From Niveibacterium sp. 24ML (lineage in GTDB: Bacteria > Pseudomonadota > Gammaproteobacteria > Burkholderiales > Rhodocyclaceae), in NCBI RefSeq assembly GCF_026586805.1, contig NZ_JAPFHA010000004.1, forward strand, positions 186,001 to 250,000: DNA of 64,000 nucleotides, given 5' to 3'. This document shows positions 30,581 through 39,991 of this stretch, one piece after another (within the stretch, counting starts at the first letter, position 1; each line of letters begins with the position of its first letter). The translations under genes and the position numbers were made by a program. Below the pieces are notes generated by a model, which did not search any database, was not told the DNA's origin, and worked only from the letters and a program-made list of their open reading frames with translations.

Positions 30581-30656
30581 TTGTCGATTCTCATCTGCGG
30601 GTCGATCGCTTACGAAACGATCCTGATCTTTCAACACCAGTTCAAGAAACACATTC
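30581..30656 (+). pseudogene. 5' fragment of a PfkB-type kinase gene
   Basis: The translation LSILICGSIAYETILIFQ and HQFKKHIL matches the start of the intact kinase at 31752 (MSVLICGSIAYDTIMVFQ, HFKKHIL). A TTG stands where the intact gene has its ATG. Similarity ends abruptly after about 25 codons, and the frame then runs into unrelated sequence and stops at 30703. Many base differences are silent, so the source was probably a diverged homologue rather than a recent copy. Confidence 0.8.
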
Positions 30657-31002
30657 TTGCTCGAGCCGTAGCCGAGAAGTCCCGCGTCAGGCCACACATT
30701 TGACATGGCTCCACCTAGCACCTTGTCATGCCTGACTGCTGCGCCCAGCCCTTCGCTTTTGCGTCGGAGCGCCAAGCCACCCAGTTGGCCCGCAGTCAGG
30801 GCTATTTGACGCCGCCAAGCCTGTCTCTGGTGATGATGATGTTTGCACGAGATCAATTGCGGCGTAATGCGATTCCATGGCGTGATGGAGTCGGGTGCCA
30901 GAGGCGTGACCTGCACGGCACAATCCGCCCGCCCTCGCCAAGCTGGTTGAGTGTTCGCGCCGCTTGCCGCGATTGTTCGCAAGCACAACGACCCGAATCA
31001 AG

Positions 31003-31620
31003 ATGAACAAGAAGATGTTGTTGGCCGCGGTGGCGGCCTGTTTTTGCTCCCTGAGTGCCCAGGCCGACGAAGGCCGCTCGGTGTATTTCGCGCTGACCGG
31101 CGGCTTGACCTTTGGCGGTGACGAGATCGCTACGATCGAGTACACCAATGGCACCTCGACCGAACTGCGGGCGGGCAATCTGGTGAACATTGGTGCTGGT
31201 CTGCTGTGGGCGCCAGCCGATATGCCGATGTCGGTACAGGCGACCCTGAACTACCACGTCGATGACGCCAGTGCCGACAACGGCCACGCCTCGTTTTCGC
31301 GTGTGCCGGTCGAGGTGATGGGCTACTACAACGGGGTCAGCAAATGGCGCTTTGGCGCGGGCCTGCGCTTTGTGAACAGCGTCAGCGCGGAGTTCAAGCG
31401 CGATGGGCTGGCGACGGAAACGATCGAGTTTTCCAATGCTCTGGGTTATGTGTTTGAGGCGGGCTACCGTTTCGCCAAGCAAGGCTGGGTCAATGGGCGT
31501 GTCGGCATCGAGGAATATGAACCCGAAACCCTGAAGGTGGGCAGCCTGCGTTACGACCTGTCCAACGAGAACAAGGTCAAGGCCAACTACGGTGGCGTGA
31601 ACATCGTCTGGGGTTTCTGA
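31003..31620 (+). CDS. Outer-membrane beta-barrel protein, unknown role
   Basis: This is a 205-residue protein with a signal peptide (cut after LSAQA, about residue 19). Alternating beta strands follow (VYFALTGGLTFGG, VNIGAGLLWAP, RFGAGLRFVNS, VFEAGYRFA), and the final strand ends in the aromatic VNIVWGF, a typical barrel C-terminus. The size fits an eight-stranded barrel. I cannot assign it to a named family. A terminator separates it from the kinase gene. Confidence 0.78.
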   Translation: MNKKMLLAAVAACFCSLSAQADEGRSVYFALTGGLTFGGDEIATIEYTNGTSTELRAGNLVNIGAGLLWAPADMPMSVQATLNYHVDDASADNGHASFSRVPVEVMGYYNGVSKWRFGAGLRFVNSVSAEFKRDGLATETIEFSNALGYVFEAGYRFAKQGWVNGRVGIEEYEPETLKVGSLRYDLSNENKVKANYGGVNIVWGF

Positions 31621-31647
31621 TCCGCAGGCACGGTTTGCGTTCGAAAG

Positions 31648-31671
31648 AGGCCGGGGCGCCCCGGCCTTTTT
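31648..31671 (+). terminator. Intrinsic terminator after the barrel gene
   Basis: A perfect 9-bp stem (AGGCCGGGG / CCCCGGCCT) with a two-base loop is followed by TTTT. Confidence 0.9.
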
Positions 31672-31751
31672 GTTTGTCGGCAGGGCGGCTCGTCGGTCAA
31701 TCTGCTGCACCGTCCGGCATAGAATCGCGGCTTCACACGTTTGGAGCCAAC

Positions 31752-32687
31752 ATGTCCGTTCTTATCTGCGGGTCGATCGCCTACGACACGATCATGGTCT
31801 TTCAGGACCATTTCAAGAAACACATCCTGCCCGAGCAGATCCACATCCTGAACGTGTCCTTTCTGGTGCCGGACATGCGCCGCGAGTTCGGCGGTTGCGC
31901 GGGCAACATCGCCTACGCGCTCAAGCTGCTGGGCGGTGCGCCGCTGATCATGGCGACCGCCGGGCAGGACGCGGCGCCCTACCGCATGCGTCTGGCCGAT
32001 CTGGATATACCTGACACGCATGTGCGTGAAATTGCCGGTGCCTACACCGCGCAAGCCTTCATCACCACCGATCTGGACGATAACCAGATCACCGCCTTCC
32101 ACCCCGGCGCGATGAGCTGGTCGCACGAAAACCATGTGGCGGATGCGCAGGGCGTGAAGCTGGGCATCGTTGGGCCGGACGGGCGTGACGGCATGTTGCA
32201 GCACGCGCGCGACTTCCACGCGGCCGGCATCCCCTTCGTGTTCGATCCGGGTCAGGCGATGCCGCTGTTCTCCGGCGAGGATTTCGTTCAGTTCCTCGAC
32301 TGGGCAACCTGGTGCACCGTGAATGACTACGAAGCCCACCTGCTGTGCGAGCGCACCGGCCTGACGCTGCCGCAGATTGCAGCCAAGGTGCAGGGCTTGG
32401 TGGTGACGCGCGGCGCCGAGGGCTCGACCATTTACGCCGAGGGCCGCGAAACCGTGGTGCCGGTGGTGCCGGTAACGCAGATTGCCGACCCCACCGGTTG
32501 CGGCGATGCCTACCGCGGCGGCTTGCTGTACGGCCTGCGCAACGGCTGGTCGCTGGAAAAGGCTTGTCGCCTCGCCAGCGTGATGGGGGCGTTCAAGATC
32601 GAGGTGCGCGGCCCGCAGAATTACGCCCCGAGCCGCGACGAGATCGCCGCGCGCTACGCGGCCACTTACGGCGAGCGGCCGTTCTGA
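31752..32687 (+). CDS. PfkB family carbohydrate/adenosine kinase
   Basis: This 311-residue sugar or nucleoside kinase starts with SVLICGSIAYDTIMVF. It contains the substrate loop EFGGCAGNIAYALKLLGG (about residues 42-59) and the catalytic signature ADPTGCGDAYRGGLLYGL (about residues 248-265), whose Asp is the base. The nearest known type is the bacterial ribokinase-like adenosine kinase, but the true substrate is not provable from sequence. It converges with ftsX. A broken homologue of its 5' end lies about 1.1 kb upstream. Confidence 0.9.
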   Translation: MSVLICGSIAYDTIMVFQDHFKKHILPEQIHILNVSFLVPDMRREFGGCAGNIAYALKLLGGAPLIMATAGQDAAPYRMRLADLDIPDTHVREIAGAYTAQAFITTDLDDNQITAFHPGAMSWSHENHVADAQGVKLGIVGPDGRDGMLQHARDFHAAGIPFVFDPGQAMPLFSGEDFVQFLDWATWCTVNDYEAHLLCERTGLTLPQIAAKVQGLVVTRGAEGSTIYAEGRETVVPVVPVTQIADPTGCGDAYRGGLLYGLRNGWSLEKACRLASVMGAFKIEVRGPQNYAPSRDEIAARYAATYGERPF

Positions 32688-32750
32688 TGGAGGCCCGGCG
32701 CCTGTGTCATCGGGTGCCGGGCTGATGAATCGGGCCGGAGGGGGCGTCGA

Positions 32751-33668
32751 TCAGCCGTCGCCGCGCTCGCCTGCCGCATGCAGGTGCCGGCGTACCGATA
32801 GCGCTGCGCCGAGCCAGCCGAGCAGGGCGGCGAAGCCGATCAGGGCGAGTACGCCCAGCAGATCGGGCCCGCTCAGTTCGAGCGGGATGCCGTAGGACTC
32901 GGCCAGTTGCGTGGCGGGGCCGCGCATCAGGGCGAGGATGCCGAGCAGCAGCCCCCAGGCGGTGAGCCCGCCCAGCGCGCCTTGCAGCGCACCAAACCAC
33001 AGGAAGGGCCGCCGCACCCATTGCTGGGTGGCGCCAAGCAGCAGGCTCACGCCGATTTCATGCCGCTGCGTGAGGATCTGCAGGCGGATCGTATTGAAGG
33101 TAACGATCACCAATGCGGCGCCGAGCAGGCCGGCGAGCGCGCCGACCGCGGTGTGCACCAGGCTCACGACGGCCGCCAGGCGCTGGACCCATGCGGTATC
33201 CAGTTGCACATGGGCGACGCCGGGCAAGTTGCGGAAGGCGCTGCTGAGGCGTTCGAATTCGGCCGGCGCATCGCTGCGCGGGGTGACGATGAAGGCGTCT
33301 GGCAACGGGTTCTCACCGAGGGTTTGTGCCAGTTCGCCCAGGCCGGCGCCGCTGGCCAGTTGCTTGAGGGCGTCCTCGCGCGCCACGAAGCGCAGGCCGG
33401 CAACCGCGTCCTCGGCCCGCAGCGCCTTTTCGACGGCCGCCACCTGTGCCTTGTCGGCGCCAACGGCCATGAACAGGCTGATTTCCGGGCGGCCCGAAAG
33501 CCCCTGCGCGAGACGCGCAACACTGTCGGCCAGCACATAGCCCAGCGCGGGCAGCACCAGCGCAATCGCCACCACCAGCACCGAGAGCACGGTGCCCAGC
33601 GGTGTGTGCGCCAGCCGCTGCACCGAGCGGGTCAAGGCCAATCCATGCAAGGCAAGCCAGCGGGTCAT
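32751..33668 (-). CDS. ftsX: Cell-division protein FtsX
   Basis: FtsX is the permease-like half of FtsEX, which controls cell-wall hydrolases at the septum. The 305-residue protein has a first helix at about residues 24-48, a periplasmic domain (LSGRPEISLFMAVGADKAQV onwards), and three C-terminal helices (for example VVSLVHTAVGALAGLLGAAL). The motif RHEIGVSLLLGATQQWVRRP is typical. Its ATG overlaps the ftsE stop, so translation is coupled. Confidence 0.95.
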   Translation of the reverse strand: MTRWLALHGLALTRSVQRLAHTPLGTVLSVLVVAIALVLPALGYVLADSVARLAQGLSGRPEISLFMAVGADKAQVAAVEKALRAEDAVAGLRFVAREDALKQLASGAGLGELAQTLGENPLPDAFIVTPRSDAPAEFERLSSAFRNLPGVAHVQLDTAWVQRLAAVVSLVHTAVGALAGLLGAALVIVTFNTIRLQILTQRHEIGVSLLLGATQQWVRRPFLWFGALQGALGGLTAWGLLLGILALMRGPATQLAESYGIPLELSGPDLLGVLALIGFAALLGWLGAALSVRRHLHAAGERGDG

Positions 33669-34321
33669 TCGGTCACCAGCCTTCCTTTTGAAAGTTCGAT
33701 GCGGCGCGGCGCGCGGTCGGCGAACAGGCGTTCGTCGTGGGTCGCGATGATCATCGTCACGCCCGCTTCGTTGTAATCGCGGAACAGGTTTGCAATGTCC
33801 TGCGCGTAAGCGGCGTCGAGGTTGGCGGTGGGCTCGTCGGCGATGAGGATGCTGGGGCGATTGACGATCGCGCGGGCGATCGCCACCCGTTGTTGCTCGC
33901 CGCCCGATAGCGAAATCGGCATCGAACGTTCGTGCTCGGCGAGCCCGACGCGTTCGAGCGCTGCGCGCACCCGCGCCTTGGCATCGCGCGCCGGCATGTC
34001 GGCAAGGATGAGCGGCAGGATCACGTTGTCGTAGACGTTGCGGTCGTAGAGCAGGCGGCTGTCTTGCGTGACCAGGCCGAGGCTGCGCCGCAGATAGGGG
34101 ATCGCGCTTTGCGGCAGGCGGCTGACATCCTGGTCGCTGATCAGCACGCGGCCGCTGGTGGGGCGTTCGAGCACCGGCAGCAGCTTGAGCAAGGTGCTCT
34201 TGCCGGCGCCGGAATGGCCGCGCAGCACGACGAGTTCGCCGCGCTCGATGCGCAGCGTCACGTTTACCAGTGCTTCGTAGCCACCGGGGTAGCGCTTCGA
34301 AACCTTATCGAACTGGATCAC
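33665..34321 (-). CDS. ftsE: Cell-division ATP-binding protein FtsE
   Basis: FtsE is the ATPase partner of FtsX. The 218-residue protein starts with IQFDKVSKRYPGGYEAL. It has Walker A LRGHSGAGKSTLLKLLP, signature LSGGEQQRVAIARAI, and Walker B SILIADEPTANLD. The GTG at 34321 is chosen because GAGGAGG precedes it and the family starts there. The gene lies 25 bases after ftsY. Confidence 0.96.
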   Translation of the reverse strand: MIQFDKVSKRYPGGYEALVNVTLRIERGELVVLRGHSGAGKSTLLKLLPVLERPTSGRVLISDQDVSRLPQSAIPYLRRSLGLVTQDSRLLYDRNVYDNVILPLILADMPARDAKARVRAALERVGLAEHERSMPISLSGGEQQRVAIARAIVNRPSILIADEPTANLDAAYAQDIANLFRDYNEAGVTMIIATHDERLFADRAPRRIELSKGRLVTE

Positions 34322-34346
34322 GCGGCAGCCTCCTCGGGCCAGTCGA

Positions 34347-35450
34347 TCAGTTGGACGGTGCGGCGTCGAACAGGGCGTCGACAAACTCGCGTGCGACGAA
34401 GGGCTGCAGGTCGTCGATGCCCTCGCCGACGCCGATGTAACGGATCGGCTTCGGGTTGGTGCGCGCAATCGCGGCCAGCACGCCGCCCTTGGCGGTGCCG
34501 TCTAGCTTGGTGACGACCAGTCCGGTGACGCCAACCGCCTTGTCGAAGGCGGCAAGCTGGGCGAGCGCGTTCTGGCCAATGTTCGAATCAAGCACCAGCA
34601 GGACTTCGTGTGGCCCGCTCGGGTCGGCCTTCTGGATCACGCGGCGTACCTTGGCGATTTCTTCCATCAGGTGCAGCTGGGTCGGCAGGCGGCCGGCGGT
34701 GTCGGCCAGCACGATGTCGATGCCGCGGGCGCGGGCCGCGCTGATCGCGTCGAAGATCACCGCGGCAGGGTCGCCGCCGTCTTGCGCAATCACCGTCACG
34801 TCGTTGCGCCGGCCCCACTCCTGCAACTGCTCGCGCGCGGCGGCGCGGAAGGTGTCGCCGGCGGCGAGGATCACGCTCTTGCCCTGGCTCTGGAAGCGCT
34901 TGGCGAGCTTGCCGATCGAGGTGGTCTTGCCCGAGCCATTCACGCCGGCAAGCATGATGATCGTGGGTTTGTGGGTGTTGATGTCGAGCGCCTGCTCAAG
35001 CGGTTTGAGCAGGCCTTCGAGCAGCTCCATCAGCACGCCTTTGAGCTGGTCGCCGGTTTCGAGCTTGTCGCGCTTCCAGCGCTTGCGCATCTCGTCGATC
35101 AGGTACTGCGTGGCCTGCACGCCGCAATCGGCGGTCAGCAGCGTTGTTTCGATCTCGTCGAGCAGTTCGTCGTCGATCTTGCGGCGCGAGAACAGGTCGG
35201 ACATCACGTCGCCAACGTCGGCTCCCAGTGTGGGGCCGACGGCGGCGTTGAGCTTCGCGCGGGTCTTCGAGAGGCCTTCACGCAGCCGGCTGGCCCACGA
35301 TTTTTCGGGCTCGGCGCCGGGTGCCGGTGCTGGCGTGGCAGGCACGGGGGGCGGCGTGGTGGCGGGTGCGGGCGTGAGCGGCGCCGGATTCTCGGCCGAT
35401 ACAGGGGCCGCCGTATCGCTTGCGGGCTTCTTCTTGAAGAAATCGAACAT
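34347..35450 (-). CDS. ftsY: Signal recognition particle receptor FtsY
   Basis: FtsY docks ribosome-SRP complexes to the inner membrane. The 367-residue protein starts with MFDFFKKKP and a Pro/Ala-rich acidic segment. The NG domain holds G1 GVNGSGKTTSIGKLA, AAGDTFRAAAREQL, G3 LADTAGRLPTQ and VTKLDGTAKGGVLAA. The ATG at 35450 is favoured over an upstream ATG that adds an unlike N-terminus. It heads ftsY-ftsE-ftsX and diverges from rsmD. Confidence 0.96.
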   Translation of the reverse strand: MFDFFKKKPASDTAAPVSAENPAPLTPAPATTPPPVPATPAPAPGAEPEKSWASRLREGLSKTRAKLNAAVGPTLGADVGDVMSDLFSRRKIDDELLDEIETTLLTADCGVQATQYLIDEMRKRWKRDKLETGDQLKGVLMELLEGLLKPLEQALDINTHKPTIIMLAGVNGSGKTTSIGKLAKRFQSQGKSVILAAGDTFRAAAREQLQEWGRRNDVTVIAQDGGDPAAVIFDAISAARARGIDIVLADTAGRLPTQLHLMEEIAKVRRVIQKADPSGPHEVLLVLDSNIGQNALAQLAAFDKAVGVTGLVVTKLDGTAKGGVLAAIARTNPKPIRYIGVGEGIDDLQPFVAREFVDALFDAAPSN

Positions 35451-35619
35451 GGCAGGATCTGTCCTTGCTGGCGCGTGCGGGTGGCGCCCGCGCCCGTGTG
35501 CCGCTAATATGCTGCGCCCGCAGCAGCCCTGCAGAGGCTGCAACGGCAGGAATTTTCAACCCACAAGTCTAGCAGATGCCCCCCTTACGCTTTACGCCAG
35601 TTCCCCGCGGATCCGCCCG

Positions 35620-36920
<1,301 letters not shown>

Positions 36921-36940
36921 TCGCTGCGGCGATCAGCAAC

Positions 36941-36973
36941 AAAAAAGGGGCGACCGCGGTCGCCCCTTTTTTT
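36941..36973. terminator. Strong bidirectional terminator between fdx and the dynamin-like gene
   Basis: A 9-bp perfect stem (GGGGCGACC / GGTCGCCCC) is flanked by six A on the left and seven T on the right. It can therefore end transcription of both convergent genes. Confidence 0.92.
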
Positions 36974-36985
36974 GGCAAGTCCGAA

Positions 36986-38950
36986 TCAGGCTGCGCGTGC
37001 CGGGGCTTCCGCTGGCGCCAGTTCGCCGACGATGCCGATCGCGCCGGCGATGCCACGCTCGATGCGCGACAGTTCGGCCAGTTGTTGCAGCGCGGCGCGT
37101 TCCGACTGATCGAGCTCGGCGATCCGCTCTTCAAGCGTGCCGGTCGCTTCGTGGATGCGCTTGACGCTTTCAAGACGGCGCTTGAGCTGGATCTGGTACT
37201 CGCGGACCTGGGTTTCGAGCGGGCTCATCACCGCGCGCAGCCACTGGTCGACATCGCGGTTGGCCATCTCGAAGGTGCGGCGCGCTTCTAGCGCGATCGT
37301 GTCGAAGAAACGCTGCGTCACGGTGCCCTTGCGGTGCAGCACCATCGCGCCGACGGTGTTCAGTTGCTGGTTGAAGGCGGCGCGCAGGCGCTCGATTTCC
37401 TTTTCGTAACGCAAGGTCGAGAAACCGGTTGGCGAAGCGAGCTTGAGGCCGTGCTCGACGGCGAACTTCTTGTACATCGTGTCGAGCATGCGCTGGATCT
37501 CGCCCACTTCGTCGGCCGACTTGCGCAGGTTGTCGCGCAGTTGATCGAAGAATCTCTCCATTGCCTCCCGCAGGCCGCGCGAGAAATTCGCTTCCAGCAT
37601 CGCTTCGCGGGTGCGGCGGGTTTCGGTGCGCAGCGCGTCAAGACCCAGGTGGGCGTAGAGGTTGTTCGAGAGGCTGGTGAACACGCTGCGTGTGGCGTGG
37701 TACTTCTGCAGCCCCTGTTCGAATTCGTTTTTCTCGGCGCGCACCTTGCGCATCATGTATTCGATGACGCTGCGGTTCTTGCCGCGCAGGTCCGAGAGCT
37801 CGCGCACCTGTTCCTGCACGCTGCGCAGGCGGGCGTTGAGCAGTTCGCGGGTGCGGCGGATGATCTCGCCGGTTTCGCCGCGCGCGTTGTCGCGCACGAT
37901 CTCTTGCCGCGTCGGCAGCAATTCGCTGGTGAGCGCGCTTTCAAGCGCCTCGACCTGGCTGCGATCGAGCAGCTCCGGGTCGCGCGTCACTTTTGCAAGC
38001 AGGGCCTTCTGTGCGGAGACCGGGAAAATCTGGTTCTCCGGCACCGAAAGCGTGCGCGAGACGCTGCTCACCTGGCCGCGGATTTCCTTTGCGATCTGAG
38101 CCTCGGAGCGCATGCCGTCCCACAGGCTGTCGATCTTGTTGAGTACCACGACGCGACCGCGCTGCGCCTCTTTACCGGCGACGATGTATTCCTGCCACAC
38201 CGCCAGATCGCTTTGCGTCACACCGGTGTCTACCGCTAGGATGAAGAGCACCGCATGGGCGTTCGGTAGCAGCGAAAGCGTCAGCTCGGGTTCCGAACCG
38301 ATTGCATTGAGACCCGGCGTGTCGACCACTACCAGGCCTTGCTTGAGCAGCGGGTGCGGGAACTGGATCATCGCGTGGCGCCAGGCGGCGATCTCTACCT
38401 TGCCGTCTGCTTCGATGCGAGCGCCCTTCTTGCCGTGTGGGTCCACCGCAAAGCCCAGCCGCACGGCATCCGGCGGCGAGACCCGCTTGGTTTCACCAAC
38501 TCGCGACATCGCGCGCTGCATGCTCTCGGTGGAGCTGACGTCGATCGGCACCGTGATCCACTCTTCCGGGTGGCGCTTGAATTCCTGCACGCCAGCCCCG
38601 CGCGCGCGGGTTTCGATCGGCAGCAGGCGGATCGACGGTTCCTGCCCCGCTTCCCAGTGCAACTCGGTCGGGCACATCGTGGTGCGGCCGGCGGAGGAGG
38701 GAAGGATGCGGTCGCCGTAGTCGGCGAAGAACACGGCGTTGATCAGTTCGGATTTGCCGCGCGAAAACTCGGCGACGAACGCCACCGTCAGTTTCTCTTC
38801 GCGCAGGCGTTCGAGCAGGTAGTTCAGGCGCAGATCCGTCTGTGCGTCGCCCACTTCGTTGCGGATGAGCCAGCTCTTGAGCTGCGTGATCGACTGGCCG
38901 ACGCTGTCGCGCCACTCAGAAAACTCGGAGAAACTGTCAGTCAGGTTCAT
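36986..38950 (-). CDS. Dynamin-like GTPase
   Basis: This large GTPase of 654 residues has G1 AEFSRGKSELINAVF (about residues 60-74), with Ala in place of the first Gly of GxxxxGKS. A G2-like Thr follows in RTTMCPTELHW, then G3 VVVDTPGLNAIG and G4 VVLNKIDSLWDG. The remaining half is alpha-helical and coiled-coil, ending in a short hydrophobic stretch (IAGAIGIVGELAP). Bacterial dynamins remodel or tether membranes, but the role of this one is unknown. The ATG at 38950 (GGGAG upstream) is preferred over one 11 codons earlier. Confidence 0.86.
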   Translation of the reverse strand: MNLTDSFSEFSEWRDSVGQSITQLKSWLIRNEVGDAQTDLRLNYLLERLREEKLTVAFVAEFSRGKSELINAVFFADYGDRILPSSAGRTTMCPTELHWEAGQEPSIRLLPIETRARGAGVQEFKRHPEEWITVPIDVSSTESMQRAMSRVGETKRVSPPDAVRLGFAVDPHGKKGARIEADGKVEIAAWRHAMIQFPHPLLKQGLVVVDTPGLNAIGSEPELTLSLLPNAHAVLFILAVDTGVTQSDLAVWQEYIVAGKEAQRGRVVVLNKIDSLWDGMRSEAQIAKEIRGQVSSVSRTLSVPENQIFPVSAQKALLAKVTRDPELLDRSQVEALESALTSELLPTRQEIVRDNARGETGEIIRRTRELLNARLRSVQEQVRELSDLRGKNRSVIEYMMRKVRAEKNEFEQGLQKYHATRSVFTSLSNNLYAHLGLDALRTETRRTREAMLEANFSRGLREAMERFFDQLRDNLRKSADEVGEIQRMLDTMYKKFAVEHGLKLASPTGFSTLRYEKEIERLRAAFNQQLNTVGAMVLHRKGTVTQRFFDTIALEARRTFEMANRDVDQWLRAVMSPLETQVREYQIQLKRRLESVKRIHEATGTLEERIAELDQSERAALQQLAELSRIERGIAGAIGIVGELAPAEAPARAA

Positions 38951-39087
38951 ACCCGCTCCCGGGGGGTGGAGATCCGTGGGCAAAGGCCGTGGATGCGGTC
39001 CAGATTGAATTTGGCGAATTCGGCAAGCATAACGAAATTCGCTGCGGCGAGGCGGCTGATCTCCGACGAACGGCGCTCAGCGTGCTG

Positions 39088-39900
39088 TCAGTTCTGGCAC
39101 TTCGGGCACCAGAAGGTGCTGCGCTGGCCGAGCGTGGTTTGCCGGATCGGCCCGCCACAGCGCCGGCAGGGCGAGCCGGCACGGCCATACACGTAGGCCT
39201 CATGTTGAAAGTAGCCCGGCGCCCCATCGCTGCCGACAAAGTCGCGCAGGGTGCTGCCGCCGGCCTGGATGGCAGCGAGCAGGGTCTCCTTGACGGCTGC
39301 AACCAGTTTTTCGCAGCGCGCCAGCGATAGCCTGCCGGTCTGGGTGCCCGGCCGGATCCCGGCGCGGAACAGGCTTTCGGATGCGTAGATATTGCCGACG
39401 CCGACAATCGTGTGCGCATCCATCAGGAACAGCTTGATCGCGCTGCGGCGGCCTCGCGTCGCCCGGTATAGCCAGGCGCCGTCGAACGCGGCCGCCAGCG
39501 GCTCGATGCCCAGCGGCGCCACCAGCGGGTGCGCCTCGATCGGGCCGATCCACCAGTCGACCACGCCGAAGCGGCGCGGGTCGTGATAGCGCAGCGCCCG
39601 CGTACCGAACACGATGTCGACATGATCGTGCTTGCGTGGTGGAGCCGTGCTTTCGATCACCCGCAGGTTGCCGGACATGCCCAGGTGGATCAGCAGGGTG
39701 CCGCGTTGCGCCTGCAGCAGCAGGTACTTGCCGCGGCGCTGAACGCGTTCGATCTGCTCGCCGGGCAGTTCCAGCGCGAGTGAATGCGGCACTGGCCGCC
39801 GCATCCGCGCATCGCGCACGATCACCGATGTGACGGTGCGGCCCTCAACATGCGGGGCAATGCCGCGGCAGGTGGTCTCGACTTCGGGGAGCTCTGGCAT
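39088..39900 (-). CDS. mutM: Formamidopyrimidine-DNA glycosylase
   Basis: MutM excises 8-oxoguanine and other oxidised purines. The 270-residue protein starts MPELPEVETTCRGI, with catalytic Pro2 and Glu3. The middle contains GVGNIYASESLFRAGI (H2TH region), and the C-terminal zinc finger is CRRCGGPIRQ with CPKCQN, all four Cys present. The ATG at 39900 is fixed by the need for an N-terminal Pro. It diverges from the TPR gene. Confidence 0.97.
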   Translation of the reverse strand: MPELPEVETTCRGIAPHVEGRTVTSVIVRDARMRRPVPHSLALELPGEQIERVQRRGKYLLLQAQRGTLLIHLGMSGNLRVIESTAPPRKHDHVDIVFGTRALRYHDPRRFGVVDWWIGPIEAHPLVAPLGIEPLAAAFDGAWLYRATRGRRSAIKLFLMDAHTIVGVGNIYASESLFRAGIRPGTQTGRLSLARCEKLVAAVKETLLAAIQAGGSTLRDFVGSDGAPGYFQHEAYVYGRAGSPCRRCGGPIRQTTLGQRSTFWCPKCQN

Positions 39901-39991
39901 CGTGGTGCTTCCGGGCAAGCTGATAACATCGGTCGAACCCATGTTACTTCGGACTGTCCGAATGACGTCTCACCTGAACGGAGTTTCCCCC

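Larger units (their letters stand above)
30218..31002. other. Long intergenic region with gene remnants
   Basis: These 785 bases hold a weak hairpin after the porin gene (CCCTTCGG 30281-30288 with CCGAAGGG 30303-30310), the hexamer repeat and the broken kinase fragment described separately. The section 30700-31000 has no recognised gene. The whole region looks like scar sequence. Confidence 0.6.
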
